This document shows positions 12,139 to 24,079 of a DNA stretch of 64,000 nucleotides, piece after piece. Made by a program: the position numbers and the translations under genes. The first letter of the stretch is position 1, and each line of letters opens with the position of its first letter. Location of the stretch: positions 2,976,001-3,040,000 of the forward strand of contig NC_049566.1 of assembly GCF_013368755.1 (NCBI RefSeq), read 5' to 3'. Source of the DNA: Talaromyces rugulosus (taxonomy: Eukaryota; Ascomycota; Eurotiomycetes; Eurotiales; Trichocomaceae). Below the pieces are notes generated by a model, which was not told where the DNA came from, ran no database searches, and worked only from the letters and a program-made list of their open reading frames with translations.

Positions 12139-12524
12139 TTTTCGTGACCTTAATATTGTATTTATGGAACTGTTTTCTTTTTTTTGTTTTCCTTTCCTTT
12201 TGTAGAGCGAAATATGTCATGTCCCCTTTTTGGCTCAGTTGTAGAGCATTATATACGTTGCAAAATTGAGCTATGTGGTGGCTGTGTGTGTAATGATAGC
12301 TTAGAATACTTGCAAAATTAAATGTACATTGCTAGTACTATAAGAAAAAAAAGTATCCACCTAGCTTTTGTTCAACTCCATACAAAAAGGCAAATATGCT
12401 CACATTCCTATAGCAATAGGAAGGAATAGAAACAAAAATAATATGAGATCCCCAAATATCACCCACGGACCATGTGGTAACGGATGCATTCCATGCTTCA
12501 ACTATTTCAAATTAACAGGGCGTA
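12139..12524. other. Convergent intergenic region, TLG2/RTT103
   Basis: 3' regions of both genes; T-rich after the TLG2 stop. No gene seen. Confidence 0.6.
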
Positions 12525-13963
12525 TCATTGCTGACCTTGTCTGATAAGCTCGTCCACATCTGCATCAAACTCACTGTGAGAAAACTGCAAATCGCCTTCT
12601 TCGTCGTGGCCGACTTTTCTCCGCTTCGAATTGAGCCCGTTTGCAGAATCGTCGTTATTATAAGAGGCATTGTATGACATGTCCATATCATCATGAAAAT
12701 CGGCTTGGCCGTCCATTTGATGGTCGGAGAACGTGAACGGGTGCGGCTGCGATGTTTCTGGTGCCTCCCCAGGCGGAGTCAGCGATTCTACAGGTGGCGG
12801 CGTGAGAGCTTCAACTTCTGGCCGTGGAGCTTCAGAGCCTGCATCTCCGCTGTTGTGGATTGCAGGAGAGTTCTCGGCGGAGAGGCCGCGCATTATTGCG
12901 TCTTCAACGTCGCGCTTTCTTGACTCGGTTCCTGCTTTCTTTTCGGAAAGCTCAGCCAAGAGGGAATTTTCCTTGGTGAGAGACGCGCGATTGCTATCAA
13001 GAAGCTTCTCAAGGCCCTCAATGAGGGATTGGCGCGACTTGATTATCTCAGACACCGAACTTTCGGCGTTCGCCAATGTTTTTAGAAGCTGGCTGAGACG
13101 AGCAGCATGGACTGGAGGTGTAGGATCTGGCGTGCTGGGATCGTTCATTTTATCAAACTCTACATTGGCTGCATTAACGGCGGAACCAGTTGTCACAGAG
13201 GCCTTTGAAACATTGACTTGGAGAGGCACGAGAGGCTGCAATTCGGGCGGCACGGATCCAGACCCAGAGCCACCGAAAAAAGATCCCCCCAACAGCGGTT
13301 TCTTGCTGGACGATCGGTTCTTATCCAATTCTGTTTGCTTGTCAGTCATATTCAAAGACGAAACATAAATAAAGCTTTGGCACACTCACCATCGATGCGA
13401 GATTCAACAGCTTCCTGAATGGGCAGCTCGAAAATAGCACGTTGTCTCCAAACCTCAACGACACGCCGCAACTTCTGTTGTATGTCGTTGGATGTGCCTT
13501 TGTAGGCTACGGACACGGCTTCTGCAATAATCTGCTACCATTAGCACTCGCATTGTATTTGTTTGTAGCGTCGACCAACCGGAGAAAATGCCACCAAAAA
13601 GTCGTCCTTGCGCCTGGCCTTTGACTGCTGTGCGACTTCTGTAGATATGTTAGTCCCAGCAATTTCAGAGTATGAAATTTCAAAATATGGACAGGAAGTG
13701 TACCGTTTGCAAGATAGATCAGATTAAGACGCTTGTTTGCTGGTGAATCTCGAAGTTTCTGCAGCCAGAGCTGGGCAGTACGGTCTGCATGGCGCCTAGA
13801 TCGTAACAAAACATTAGTTAGTTACTCATTACTCATCGTCTTTTTGGTTGTTCAACTTGACTAACCTATGAAACATGACCCATTGTGCGACCGTTACAAT
13901 GCCTTCTTGTGTTTCATTGAGCGCAGATAGCTTTGCGCGTACCGAATCATCAGTGTAAGCCAT
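12525..13963 (-). CDS. RTT103: CTD-interacting (CID) transcription termination factor Rtt103-like
   Basis: Five exons: 13866-13963, 13704-13795, 13580-13638, 13390-13531 and 12525-13330; product 398 residues. The N-terminal ~135 residues form a CID domain, recognised by MAYTDDSVRAKLSALNETQ, the WVMFHRRHADRTAQLW block, the NLIYLAN helix, then KDDFLVAFSP and a VVEVWRQRAIF helix. This domain binds Ser2-phosphorylated RNA polymerase II C-terminal repeats and couples 3'-end processing to Rat1-dependent termination. A coiled-coil stretch (LSQLLKTLANAESS... ELSEKKAGTESRKRDVEDAI) follows, then a Pro/Ser/Asp-rich tail with a basic SKRRK motif. All four introns are in the CID half. Confidence 0.9.
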
Positions 13964-14323
13964 GGCTATACAGAGCTCTCAGGCTCAGCGAGTGCGAGGG
14001 ACGAGGGACGAATGAGCAGGCGGTGGATTAGATGGGATTTGTGGACAGATCAACACAAGCAAGAACGGAATCCGCGAAACGAAATCCAAAGGGTAGTAAT
14101 TATCTTGATTTGGATGCCATTCTCAAGGCGAGCTCACAGGGAAGCAACAAGCTCGCCAAGGCGGTGGCAGAAAGCGGTTGCCCGACACCAAAGGCTGGCC
14201 AAACCCGCCAACAAACAGTGACGACTTCACCTTCAAAACAGTCTACAAATTACTCTTTTTTCCTGTCGTGTTGCACTTTCTAGGTGTCACTCTCAATTTA
14301 TCCTCACATCATCCTCGATAAAA
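13964..14323. promoter_or_regulatory. Divergent promoter region, RTT103/clathrin light chain
   Basis: 360 bases between divergent start codons; no coding sequence seen and no specific element assigned. Confidence 0.5.
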
Positions 14324-15253
14324 ATGGCCGACCGGTTCCCTTCCTTAGACGACTTCGACGAAGGTGCGAATCCCGCTCTCTCCCTCGTACTCTTTGTGAC
14401 CAGCTAACCACATATTCCTCAGGCAAGACTGAGGTCGTCGAAGCCAACGGCACTGCCGACAACGATGACTTTTTAGCCCGTGAGCGCGCCGCTCTCGGTG
14501 AAGACGCCGACCAATTCGCTACACCAAACGACCTCACTGCGACCGCAGAGGACGAAGATGACCTGATCGGAGGCAACGATGCCGCTCCACAAGTTGGCTC
14601 TCAAGAACTCTCGGGCTTCGAGTCGTCATTTCCTGCTCTCGAGACCGGAAACGAGGTAAGGATGCTTGCTTATTATTAGACCAATTATCCAGAAAGCTGA
14701 CATTCCCCTCACTTCTTAAGGCTGTTGCGCCTGGCGGAACCATCACCGGCACTGGATCCCCTTTTCCTGCCACCGGCTACTCGAGCTACGCGCCACCCGA
14801 GGAAGAGCCTGAAGTTGTGAAGTATGGAAACCCCTCTAAATGCGTTGCATTTTTGTCTTCTTTTCCCCTTTCCTTTGGGAGATTGGGCTAACACCCTAAA
14901 GAGAATGGCGAGCCCGCAGAGACGCCGACCTGTCTCGCCGCGCCGAAGAAGCCGCAGAAAAGAAAGCTGCCACGATAAAGAAAGCCCAAGAAGACATTGA
15001 CGACTTTTACGAGTCGTACGGAAACCGCGCCGACAAGGCTCGCACCCAAACCCGCACCGAGGCAGAACAATTCCTTGCCAACCGAGAGGACACCTCTGCC
15101 GGCGGCACGAGCTGGGAACGCATTGCAAAGTTGGTTGATATCTCTGGCAAGGGTGTCAAGGGTGGCGCCAGTGGCTCTGGCAAGGAACGCTTCCGGGAGA
15201 TACTTCTCGACCTACGAAAGGATACAAATGCTCCAGGTTCCTCTGGAATCTAA
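14324..15253 (+). CDS. CLC1: Clathrin light chain
   Basis: Exons 14324-14363, 14423-14655, 14721-14821 and 14902-15253; product 241 residues. The start MADRFPSLDDFDEG is the acidic FPSLD-type N-terminus of fungal light chains. The acidic N-terminal half is followed by the heavy-chain-binding helix beginning KEWRARRDADLSRRAEEAAEKK and ending in DFYESYGNRADKARTQTRTEAEQF. The C-terminal WERIAKLVD ... REILLDLRKD block is typical. It regulates clathrin coat assembly in endocytosis and TGN traffic. All phases close in frame. Confidence 0.95.
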
Positions 15254-15573
15254 GTTACATACAACTGGCCTTCGGAAAATATCCGCATTGTAGTATTATT
15301 TTATTATGCGGGCATCGGTTTCGACTTCTGACTTCTTATGATTTGTTACTTTTACTTTTTCTTTTATTTTTTCTCTTTTCTGGTTCATATATCAGCTGGT
15401 AATGCAATGGAGTTCATATTCTTAGAGCTTTACTTGACACCGAGAGATCTGTACAGTCAATAATATGCACACATGGAATAATCACGAATAGTTTCAGCAT
15501 GAATTTATTCAATTACTAATATACGAGAGGTGAATAACGTCAAATGCTTTTCAATTCATGTTGCCATGTATTC
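15254..15573. other. Convergent intergenic region, CLC1/CDC37
   Basis: 3' regions of both genes; T-rich tract after the CLC1 stop. No gene seen. Confidence 0.6.
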
Positions 15574-17102
15574 TCAGTCTAGTTGATCCTCCGTGGGCTC
15601 ACCAATCTCCTCTTCGACGGCCCCGTGTTTCCCCTCAAGTTCAATCTCCTCGAGTTTCTTTCTGCCCTCCTCCGTGGTGGCATCGACTATACCTTCCTCC
15701 AGACTGAGCATACTCCCCTGGCCTAGTTTGTCCACAATGATTTCCGCTTCCTCGACACTCATCTTGCCCAAGACTTTGTTCACTTCGTCCAGTGATTCAG
15801 ATTGCAATGCTCGCTGCAGACCTGGAGGGAATGAGTCGAATATCTTGCGGGCTTCAATTTCTTCTGGAACTGTGCTATCTGGGGCGGGTATTGATATGTT
15901 GATTTGGGTGTTTGGGTCGACAGCGTGTAGTTGGATTTGCTCAACGCCAGCGGGGTCGTTTTCGGGGCTTCTGTCCTTGGCAAGTTCGGCGGCGCGGGTC
16001 TTGATCTTGTTGTATGTTTCATTCACATCATTTCTGAATAGGGTGGCAGCTTGGTGGTCCTTGGTCGTGATCCTGCTTGAGTATTAGTAGAAATCCCATT
16101 TATAAAAAAAAAACCCATTGCAGCTCACCGTTTGAAGAAGAGGGACACTCCGTCTCGGCCTAGAGAGCGGCAGTACTGAAGTAACAGGCCGTGGTGCACA
16201 CATTGACGAGCATACTCTGCCTTGCCATCCATCTGGCTGTTGAAAGCTTCCACCAAAAGACCGTCTGTCTCGCTCTCTGCTGTCACTTGAGGGTTCTCGG
16301 AGATAAACCGAAGGCTTGATTTGTAGTCTCCCATTGGGATCTTGGCAAATTGTTTGGCAAGATCGCTGACCTTGATGTCAGCCTCTTCGTCTTCGTCTTC
16401 GAGGTCGGCATCTGCTCCAGAAGACTGCGCACCCACAGTGTCCTGTTTGGTGGATGATGACGGATTCAGAAGTTCAACCGTGCCTTTGCTGCTAGCTTTG
16501 TCCGCAGGGCTCGACTTTGCAACATGCGAGCTGTCAAAGCCAGTGTGTATATCACTGCTGGTGATCTTGCTCGACTCCTCCTTTTCCAACTCGGCCAATT
16601 TCTGCAGCAATTCTTGCTGAAGGTCCAACACTTTTGTCTTGTGGCCCTGGACTCCTGTAATGTACGCCTGTATCGGCTCATCTGATTTCGACTCGTCGAC
16701 CTCTTTCTTGACCTGGTCTACCAGCGAGCCCATCATCTGAGAATACTTGGGTTGCTCCTTGACATTCGCATGCACTCCAGCCGGCGGAGCTGGAGGCTGG
16801 TCAGCAGCAGGGTCCCCCGCCGACTCGATCAGAGACTGGAAAACCAGCTGCTCTGGATCACGGTTCGAGTCTTCGTGTCTTTGCAAGGCGCCGAGCAGCT
16901 TATCGATTCGTTCCAAGAGGCCATCGTTAATTATGCGCTCGTATTTCAGCGTCTCGATTTCGTGGCGACGCTGTTCTCGCTGTTGGTGGATCTGGTTCTG
17001 CTTTGCCCGGATGAAGGACCGCTTGTCGACATTGGGATGGACTTCGACGTCCGAGTCGTCGGACAGCTCGATAGCGTCCCATTTACTGTAATCGAGCACC
17101 AT
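15574..17102 (-). CDS. CDC37: Hsp90 co-chaperone Cdc37
   Basis: Exons 16129-17102 and 15574-16072 with a 56-base intron; product 490 residues. The start MVLDYSKWDAIELSDDSDVEVHPNVDKRSF is the conserved kinase-binding N-terminus, including the SDDSD stretch with the conserved CK2-type serine. It is followed by a long coiled coil and the Hsp90-binding middle domain (QFAKIPMGDYKSSLRFISENPQV ... HGLLLQYCRSLGRDGVSLFF). The C-terminal helical domain ends in an acidic tail. It delivers client kinases to Hsp90. An upstream in-frame extension is open, but the ATG at 17100-17102 is chosen because family conservation begins there. Confidence 0.96.
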
Positions 17103-17656
17103 GGCGAGAGAATTTTTTCGGCAGTATTTGCTGTCGAGAGTGTAAACAAGAGACTCAATCAAGCACTGGAGGGGCTCGTAGGGTGGGGGTTGCACTCCCG
17201 CGGCGATGCGCCAGAAGGATTACTGAGGGAGATATATGGGAAATTGATGGGAGGGCGAGTCTTGGTATGAATTAATTTATTTCGAGTCGCTTTTTATCTT
17301 TAAAAACAGCCTGGTAGCAATTTCTGATCACAAAAACAGTTCTGCTCAATGTTAATTGAACTAGAATCTTCTTTGCCTGACGCCAAAGGCGGTGGCAGAA
17401 TGCTCGCCCGGCTGGCCCAGTTCGTGATCGGCATTGGCCCAAGTCGGAGCAGCCGGACTCGGAGCGTCGCTCTAGCCTCTCTCTGCTTCCCCAACCTCGT
17501 TCTTGCACACGTATTGGGCAAGAAGAGAAAGAAATAGACCGCTGTTTTGCTGCTGGTCATGGATGTTGCAGACAACGCGATTCGGTCTGTGTGATATGGA
17601 AATCTGAACAACAACAAAATAACCCGAATTCGGTGTGTCTCGGGACAAATCTCACC
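17103..17656. promoter_or_regulatory. Divergent promoter region, CDC37/ABC transporter
   Basis: 554 bases between divergent starts; no coding sequence seen. An in-frame TTG/ATG extension exists upstream of the chosen ABC transporter start, from about 17591, but has no family support. Confidence 0.5.
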
Positions 17657-20095
17657 ATGCGCAGCTCCAAGCTGCTGGCTGCCCTGGACTCCAGGGCTGG
17701 CTCCAGACTTGCTCGTCCGATCGGCGCACAGTGGTCTTTCACAGCTCGTTTCGACGCCGGTCAGAGCTTCCTAAAGTTGCGGAACTCGTCGACGCTCGCA
17801 TCGCCAAAGTTGCTACGCTCTGATACGCTCGGCTTGCGCTCGGCATCACAAGCAGCATCCCTATCCAACAACAGGTATCAACACGATGCGTCCTCTACGA
17901 CGGTGCTATCGCAGCTTCGGTTATTTTCTTCATCGCGAAACGTGAACGCTACGCAGCAGCAATCGACACCCGAACCCGTTAAGACTGAGGATCTCAAGAA
18001 GGAGGATGATCTCAAGAAGACGAGTGATCCAACCAAAGATGAGGATGGCGAGCAGGGCTTTGAGATCTCTGAAAGAGGTGCCCAAGCAGCTCAGATAAAT
18101 CTAAGTGCGAAATTGGGACGCGATGCGAAAGAGCAAGGAAAGAAGCCCGCCTTCAGTGAAATATGGCGGCTTTTGAGAATCGCTCGACCCGAGGCAAAAT
18201 CGCTCGCCCTTGCGTTTTTCTTCCTGCTCTTATCCTCTGGTATTACAATGTCGGTTCCCTTCTCGATTGGACGAATCATGGATATCGCGACCAAAGGAGA
18301 GAGCACAAATGACCTCTTTGGTTTGAGTATGCCAATGTTCTATGGTGCTCTTGCTGGAATTCTCTGTCTTGGAGCTGCTGCCAACTACGGAAGAATCATC
18401 ATCCTGCGTATTGTTGGCGAGCGAGTCGTTGCAAGACAGCGCTCAAAGCTATTCCGTCGCACTTTTATTCAGGATGCAGAGTTCTTTGACGCCAACAGAG
18501 TGGGCGACTTGATTTCCAGGCTTAGTTCTGATACCCTGATCGTGGGCAAGGCCATCACCCAGAATCTTTCTGATGGTCTTCGAGCTGCTGTGAGTGGAAC
18601 TGCTGGCTTTGCTGCAATGACCTACGTCAGTTTCAAGCTATCTAGCGTTTTGGCCATCCTCCTACCTCCTATTGGAATAGCGGCTTTCTTCTATGGCCGT
18701 GCCATCCGCAACTTGAGCCGCAAAATCCAGAAGAACCTGGGAACATTAACTAAGATTGCTGAGGAGCGACTCGGAAATGTCAAAACAAGTCAGTCATTTG
18801 CGGCAGAAGTGTCCGAGGTCCAACGGTATAACAAGCAGGTCAGGACGATCTTCGATTTGGGCAAAAAGGAATCGCTCATTAGCGCAACCTTTTTCAGTAC
18901 GGTATGTATATAATAGTGAACATTTACCTCAGAAAATTTGCTAACATTGTCATAGACTGGTCTCATGGGCAACATGACTATCCTTATCCTCCTATACGTT
19001 GGAGGTGGCTTGGTTCAGTCTGGTGGAATCACCATTGGAGAGCTAACCTCGTTTCTGATGTATACTGCCTACGCTGGATCAAGTCTATTTGGTCTCTCCA
19101 GCTTCTACTCTGAATTAATGAAGGGTGTTGGTGCCGCTAGCCGGCTGTTCGAGCTTCAGGACAGACAACCTAAAATCTTACCTACCGTCGGTGAAAAGGT
19201 CGTGACTGCTCGAGGCCCCATACGATTCGAGAATGTCGACTTCAGCTATCCTACCAGACCTGCAGTCAACATCTTCAATAATCTCAATTTCGAAATCCCG
19301 CAAGGATCCAACGTGGCCATCGTTGGACCTTCTGGCGGAGGTAAATCGACAATCGCCTCCCTCTTGCTACGCTTTTATAACCCCAACAGCGGCCGCATTC
19401 TCATCAATGGCAAAGACATTTCTAAAATGAATGCCAAATCATTACGTCGGAAAATCGGCGTTGTGTCCCAAGAGCCCGTGCTATTCTCGGGTACCATCGC
19501 TGAGAACATTGCGTATGGCTTACCAAAAGCCACAAGGACCGAAATTGTGATCGCGGCCAGAAAGGCCAATTGCCAGTTTATCAGCGATTTCCCGTCTGGG
19601 CTTGACACACATGTTGGTCCTCGTGGGGCGCAGTTGTCAGGAGGGCAAAAACAACGTATCGCTATTGCTAGGGCCCTGATCAAAAACCCGGATATCCTCA
19701 TTCTTGACGAAGCCACCTCGGCCCTAGATGCCGAGTCGGAGACGCTGGTGAACAGTGCACTCGCGTCACTTTTGCAGGGAAACAACACTACTATCAGCAT
19801 TGCTCATCGTCTTTCTACCATCAAACGTTCCGACACCATTGTTGTGTTGGGCAATGACGGCAAAGTTGCAGAGATTGGCTCCTACAAGGATCTCAGCTCT
19901 CGACCAGACGGTGCATTCACCAAGCTGATGGAATGGCAAATGACCGGAGGCGAAACTGTACCTCAGCCTCTTAACAAGTCACCTTCCTTTGAAGAGCAAA
20001 TGGAAGAACTGGAGAGGAAGGAACGCGAGGTTGACACTGAGGCAACAGAGCATGAAGATGGGGGTCCTGGACAAAAAGTGACCAAAGAGATCTAG
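17657..20095 (+). CDS. Mitochondrial ABC half-transporter (Mdl1/ABCB10-like)
   Basis: Exons 17657-18901 and 18956-20095 with a 54-base intron; product 794 residues. The Arg/Ser-rich N-terminus lacks acidic residues and looks like a mitochondrial presequence. One transmembrane domain of six helices (from about residue 195) precedes one nucleotide-binding domain: Walker A GPSGGGKST at about 539-547, signature LSGGQKQR at about 642-649, Walker B ILILDEA at about 662-668, and the IAHRLST H-loop. All ATPase motifs are intact. Full length and order fit ABCB-type mitochondrial exporters such as yeast Mdl1, implicated in peptide export from the matrix. Mdl2-like assignment cannot be excluded. The start at 17657 has a CACC context. 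Confidence 0.9.
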
Positions 20096-20433
20096 ATATC
20101 TAGATAACTTTGTTAGTCCAGCTACTGCGGTCTCCTCCCATCGGTCAGCATCTTGCCAATAACACCTCAGCGTCAACATTCTTTGAACGATTTTCTGGAC
20201 ATTCTATCCGATACCCTATCGCCGGGAAAAACTTGTTGGTTTATTTCTTGTTTCCCCTGGAGCTTGATTACTTTTTTTTTGTATCTATAGAACACGATCC
20301 AACATATTTCATACCTTTCTAGATAGATTTCGGGGGGTTTACGACTCATCATATAAATAAATCATCTTCGCTCAAAAAGGTCTCATAATTCTAAAGTAGC
20401 ATATCTCAACAATATATAACCAAATCTGAACAT

Positions 20434-20483
20434 ATATCGTGACGTACAATGATTGAATAGACTGGCAGAATGTAAGGCGGCCT
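20434..20483. repeat. Direct repeat, copy 1
   Basis: A 50-base segment sharing ATATCGTGA, ATTGAATAG and TGGCAGAATG with the copy at 21213-21262. The two differ at roughly nine positions. Confidence 0.85.
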
Positions 20484-20924
20484 AGTATCAATTGATGATG
20501 TCTCTACAGGCCGCATGTGACACTGTCACTGACCTCATCTTAGCTAACCTCGACCGCTCACCTTGCCTTCGACTTGAATGATATTTTTGTGCCCTGCTCG
20601 GGAAATACTGATACATCCTGAGGTGAAGATGAACCTCCAGGTACAATATTAACAATCCCAAAACGAAGTTGAGATTACTACTAACTGCTTTCAAGATAGA
20701 ATGCGGTGACTTGTAGGGATTGGAAAATTCTTCAAAGGCATTTTCCAACACAATAATGACAGACTCATCCCTAGGCAACCTCCCGATCCTACTTTGCTTT
20801 ATGACCTAACTAATTTCTCCCCAGAGTACCTTGGTCGGCTTTTTCACGTGGTTTTCACCACCAGTAATTTCCGATCTGTCGAGGTCTTGCACGCAGACCT
20901 CCGGCTTGAGTCAACATTCACTCT

Positions 20925-21085
20925 ATTGGAAAATCACTCTCATTCTTTCTTAGAATCATAAGCTTGTTGAAACTCTAATTGTTGGAAAATCACTCTTATT
21001 CATTTTTACAATCATTCGCTTGTTGAAACCCTAATTATTGGAAAATCACTCTCATTCATTTTACTACTATACACTTGTTGCCAGA
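20925..21085. repeat. 56-base tandem repeat, about 2.8 copies
   Basis: Units start with TTGGAAAATCACTCT at about 20926, 20982 and 21038, and contain the internal segment CGCTTGTTGAAACCCTAAT or variants of it. The spacing is 56 bases both times; the third copy decays near 21085. Confidence 0.9.
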
Positions 21086-21212
21086 AATGAAATTAGCACT
21101 CATCCTTTGTTCTGGAATGCTTCTCCTCCAGACCTTTTTTATTATAACGGAACGCAGTGAATCGATTATTAGTTGCAGTTACTTTTCAAAATAAAAAATC
21201 AATGATGTAGCA

Positions 21213-21262
21213 ATATCGTGATATACACTCATTGAATAGGGTGGCAGAATGCAGGGCGGTCT
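21213..21262. repeat. Direct repeat, copy 2
   Basis: Partner of 20434-20483, same orientation, just upstream of the nucleoside transporter gene. Confidence 0.85.
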
Positions 21263-21403
21263 GCGCGTGACCCACGCCTTCTTATCACGCGCTGTCGGGC
21301 GGATCTCCGCTTATCCAGATCAGGCAGTCTTGAGTGTCTGAGAAGGCAACCATGGCATGAATTATTGTTTGAAATGTGCCAATAAAGCTTGAACAAACCT
21401 GCA

Positions 21404-22850
21404 ATGTTTAGAAACCTATCATCGAGGCTCTTCGCCTCTCGTCCGGCTTATGGGCCTGTCGAGGACGACGAACTACTGGCAGATCCGGATCGGGAGGAGG
21501 ATGTGCAAGCCACACCTCAGCTAGACGATTCACCAAGAAGGCAATTCTCGTGGAGGGATTATGCCGTGTTCCTTTTGCTTGGGGTTACGATGCTGTGGGC
21601 TTGGTAGGTTTCTATTACTATTCACACTTGCACCAAGTGTTCTAACAACTTCTAGGAACATGTTCCTCGCCGCAGAACCGTACTTTCGCCGTCGATTCCG
21701 TAACAACCCATGGGCTGCAGAGCACTATGAACCCTCCGTTCTATCCGTCTCAACAGTGACAAACTTGCTGTGTGTTCTTGCGCTCGCAAAGCTGCAAAAG
21801 AATGCTTCCTATCCGATCCGTATCGCTTTCTCGCTTCTCGTACTCACTATCGTGTTCGCTCTCTTGGCCATCTCGACGATTTTCTTTCGAGGCGTTTCTG
21901 TGGGACTCTACTATATATTCGTGATGACAATGGTCCTTGGCGCTAGTTTCGCAACAGGCATGAACCAGAACGGCGTGTTTGCATATGTTTCGGGGTTTGG
22001 ACGTCCTGAATATACTCAGGCAATCATGGTTGGACAGGGTGTTGCCGGAGTGCTCCCCTCGATCGTTCAGATAATATCCAACTTGCCCGTCCCCAAAGTG
22101 GATGAAATAGACGGCGATAGCGGGTATGCAAATTCAGCACTTGGCTACTTTTTGGTCGCAGTTTTCATCACCGTTTTGTCGTTTATGGCATTTTTTAATC
22201 TCATGAACCGGACTGCGGGTTTGTCTTGGCTCAAGAGAGAGCTACAACAAGGCGCAGATCAGCTCAGCGCCGTCGGGCCAGAGTCCTCAGGACCACATAA
22301 GACCGTGAGCCTTTGGAAGCTGTTCTTACGACTGAAATGGCTCGCTCTTGCGGTTTATATGTCTTTTGCTGTGACCATGGTATTTCCGGTCTTCACGGCC
22401 CAAATTCAATCTGCGCATGACCCGGCAACGCGATCTCGTCTCTTCGACCAGGAAGTATTCGTGCCCCTGGGTTTCCTCTTCTGGAATCTGGGAGACTTAA
22501 CCGGTCGTCTGTTCCCGTTAGTGCCGTTCTTTGCCAATTCAATCAAAAGACCCCGCGCACTTTTCCTTTTTTCTGTGCTTCGCTTGGCTTTTATTCCATT
22601 GTACCTAGCTTGCAATATTCGAGGTCACGGTGGCTCCTCGCCTTTTGCTCATAGCGACTTTCTGTACCTGTTTATTGTTCAATTGGGCTTTGGTGTGACA
22701 AATGGCTTCTTGGGAAGCGTCTGCATGATGGGGGCCGGCCAGTACGTCACTGTTGACGAGCGTGAGGCAGCTGGAGGGTTTATGAGTATGATGCTTGTTG
22801 CTGGGCTAGCAACGGGGAGTCTTCTCAGTTTTACTATCAGTAATGCATAG
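21404..22850 (+). CDS. FUN26: Equilibrative nucleoside transporter (ENT/SLC29, Fun26-like)
   Basis: Exons 21404-21603 and 21656-22850 with a 52-base intron; product 464 residues. A cytoplasmic acidic N-terminus (VEDDELLADPDREED) precedes about eleven hydrophobic segments. The first is DYAVFLLLGVTMLWAWNMFLAA, spanning the intron and including the conserved ENT TM1 pattern with WN. Later ENT features include the loop before TM7 with a charged stretch and FWNLGDLTGRLFP in the C-terminal half. It transports nucleosides/nucleobases down a gradient; fungal Fun26 sits on the vacuole. The frame upstream of 21404 opens with TTG, so the ATG at 21404 is used. Confidence 0.92.
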
Positions 22851-24079
22851 GGTTGTTTTTCGGTGTTGGTTAGATATTCTACACATATCTGCATATGGTT
22901 TCGGGGGTTTTTTTTTTCGTGGTTTGCTTTGGGTTCATAGAACATAGACACAATATCAATTGGTCTATTGATGACATCTGACATAGTTACATGTAGTATT
23001 TGCCGCTTTAAAGTGTGTAAACCTGGAATTACCAATTGACATATTATCAAATGAATTCCCTACAAACAAAGAAGGAAAAACCACTTATTTGACCGACTTC
23101 CCACGGAGTATAATGCACTTTATCCGGATTGGACAGTTGTCTAAAATGTCTCAACCATGCCTATAGATCCTCTGGAGATTACTGTCACTTATTATCCTAC
23201 ACTCATTCTCGTGGCTTTTCTTCATCTCATCTCTTGCCTCGAGGCTAGTCCCAGAAAACCGAGTGGAAATATTACTTGGTTACAATACGAAGTACCGTAA
23301 TAACAACAAACACTTGGTTCTTTTTTCATGTCATGTTTCGAAAAGTTAATTTATTCTTAAGCTCAGTCTGATTCGATTCTGTGGAGAGATTTGCACCGTA
23401 TGTGGTCAATAAGCTCCACCCGTGGAAATTGTTGCGCGCTGAATTATGACAAAATTTACGGTTCTGCAAGTTCTGCAATCATAGTCATACGCTATGTACT
23501 CTTTATTTAGCTAACTAGTTATTTCTTAAATTAGATATAAGCTAAGCACATATGATAATCCTCGTAAATTATTGCGCCCTGCATTACTCCGTAGATTGCA
23601 TGGCCATCACCCAACACAACTTTCATATGCCCATCACTGTAAATTAGAAGATTGATGCGTGTGACTTATTGTTTTTATAAACATTTTGATTAATTTCAAC
23701 TTTTTCTAGATTAGTCTTTATATAGACCTTTATAAAATTTAAAAATAGCTGCCATCATTGATAAGTATTAAAGCATATCCAGCCCCCTGTCGGAATTATT
23801 CCAGAGATAATAGTGCTTATTTTCCATATAACCAAGGTTTGGAGCCTCACTAACCTCAGCTAATACTGTCATAATGTAGTGGCGCAGTCGCTGACTTATT
23901 TCTCTATTTCTTTCCCCTGAAATGGCTTAGCAAGTCGTGTGGTAAATACGCAGCCAGGCTCGGGTATAAAATGCGGCTTTCTGCGCCTTTTCAATTATTT
24001 TTTTTAAAGAATCGTTCTGAAAATTCCGCTCATATTTTAATTTACAAACAGATATTATTTCCATCTATCTCAGTGTTGG
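22851..24079. other. AT-rich intergenic region
   Basis: 1.2 kb, AT-rich, no gene seen. It contains ACGGAGTA at 23103-23110 and TACTCCGTA at 23585-23593, a motif also found in other gaps. Confidence 0.6.

Larger units (their letters stand above)
20096..21403. other. Intergenic region with repeat structure
   Basis: 1.3 kb between the ABC and nucleoside transporter genes. It contains a pair of 50-base direct repeats 779 bases apart and, between them, three tandem copies of a 56-base unit (listed separately). No coding sequence is supported. Confidence 0.7.

Noticed and set aside
17591..17656. 22-residue N-terminal extension of the ABC transporter
   Set aside because: It contains Glu and many Gln/Asn residues unlike a presequence; the ATG at 17657 gives a cleaner mitochondrial signal.
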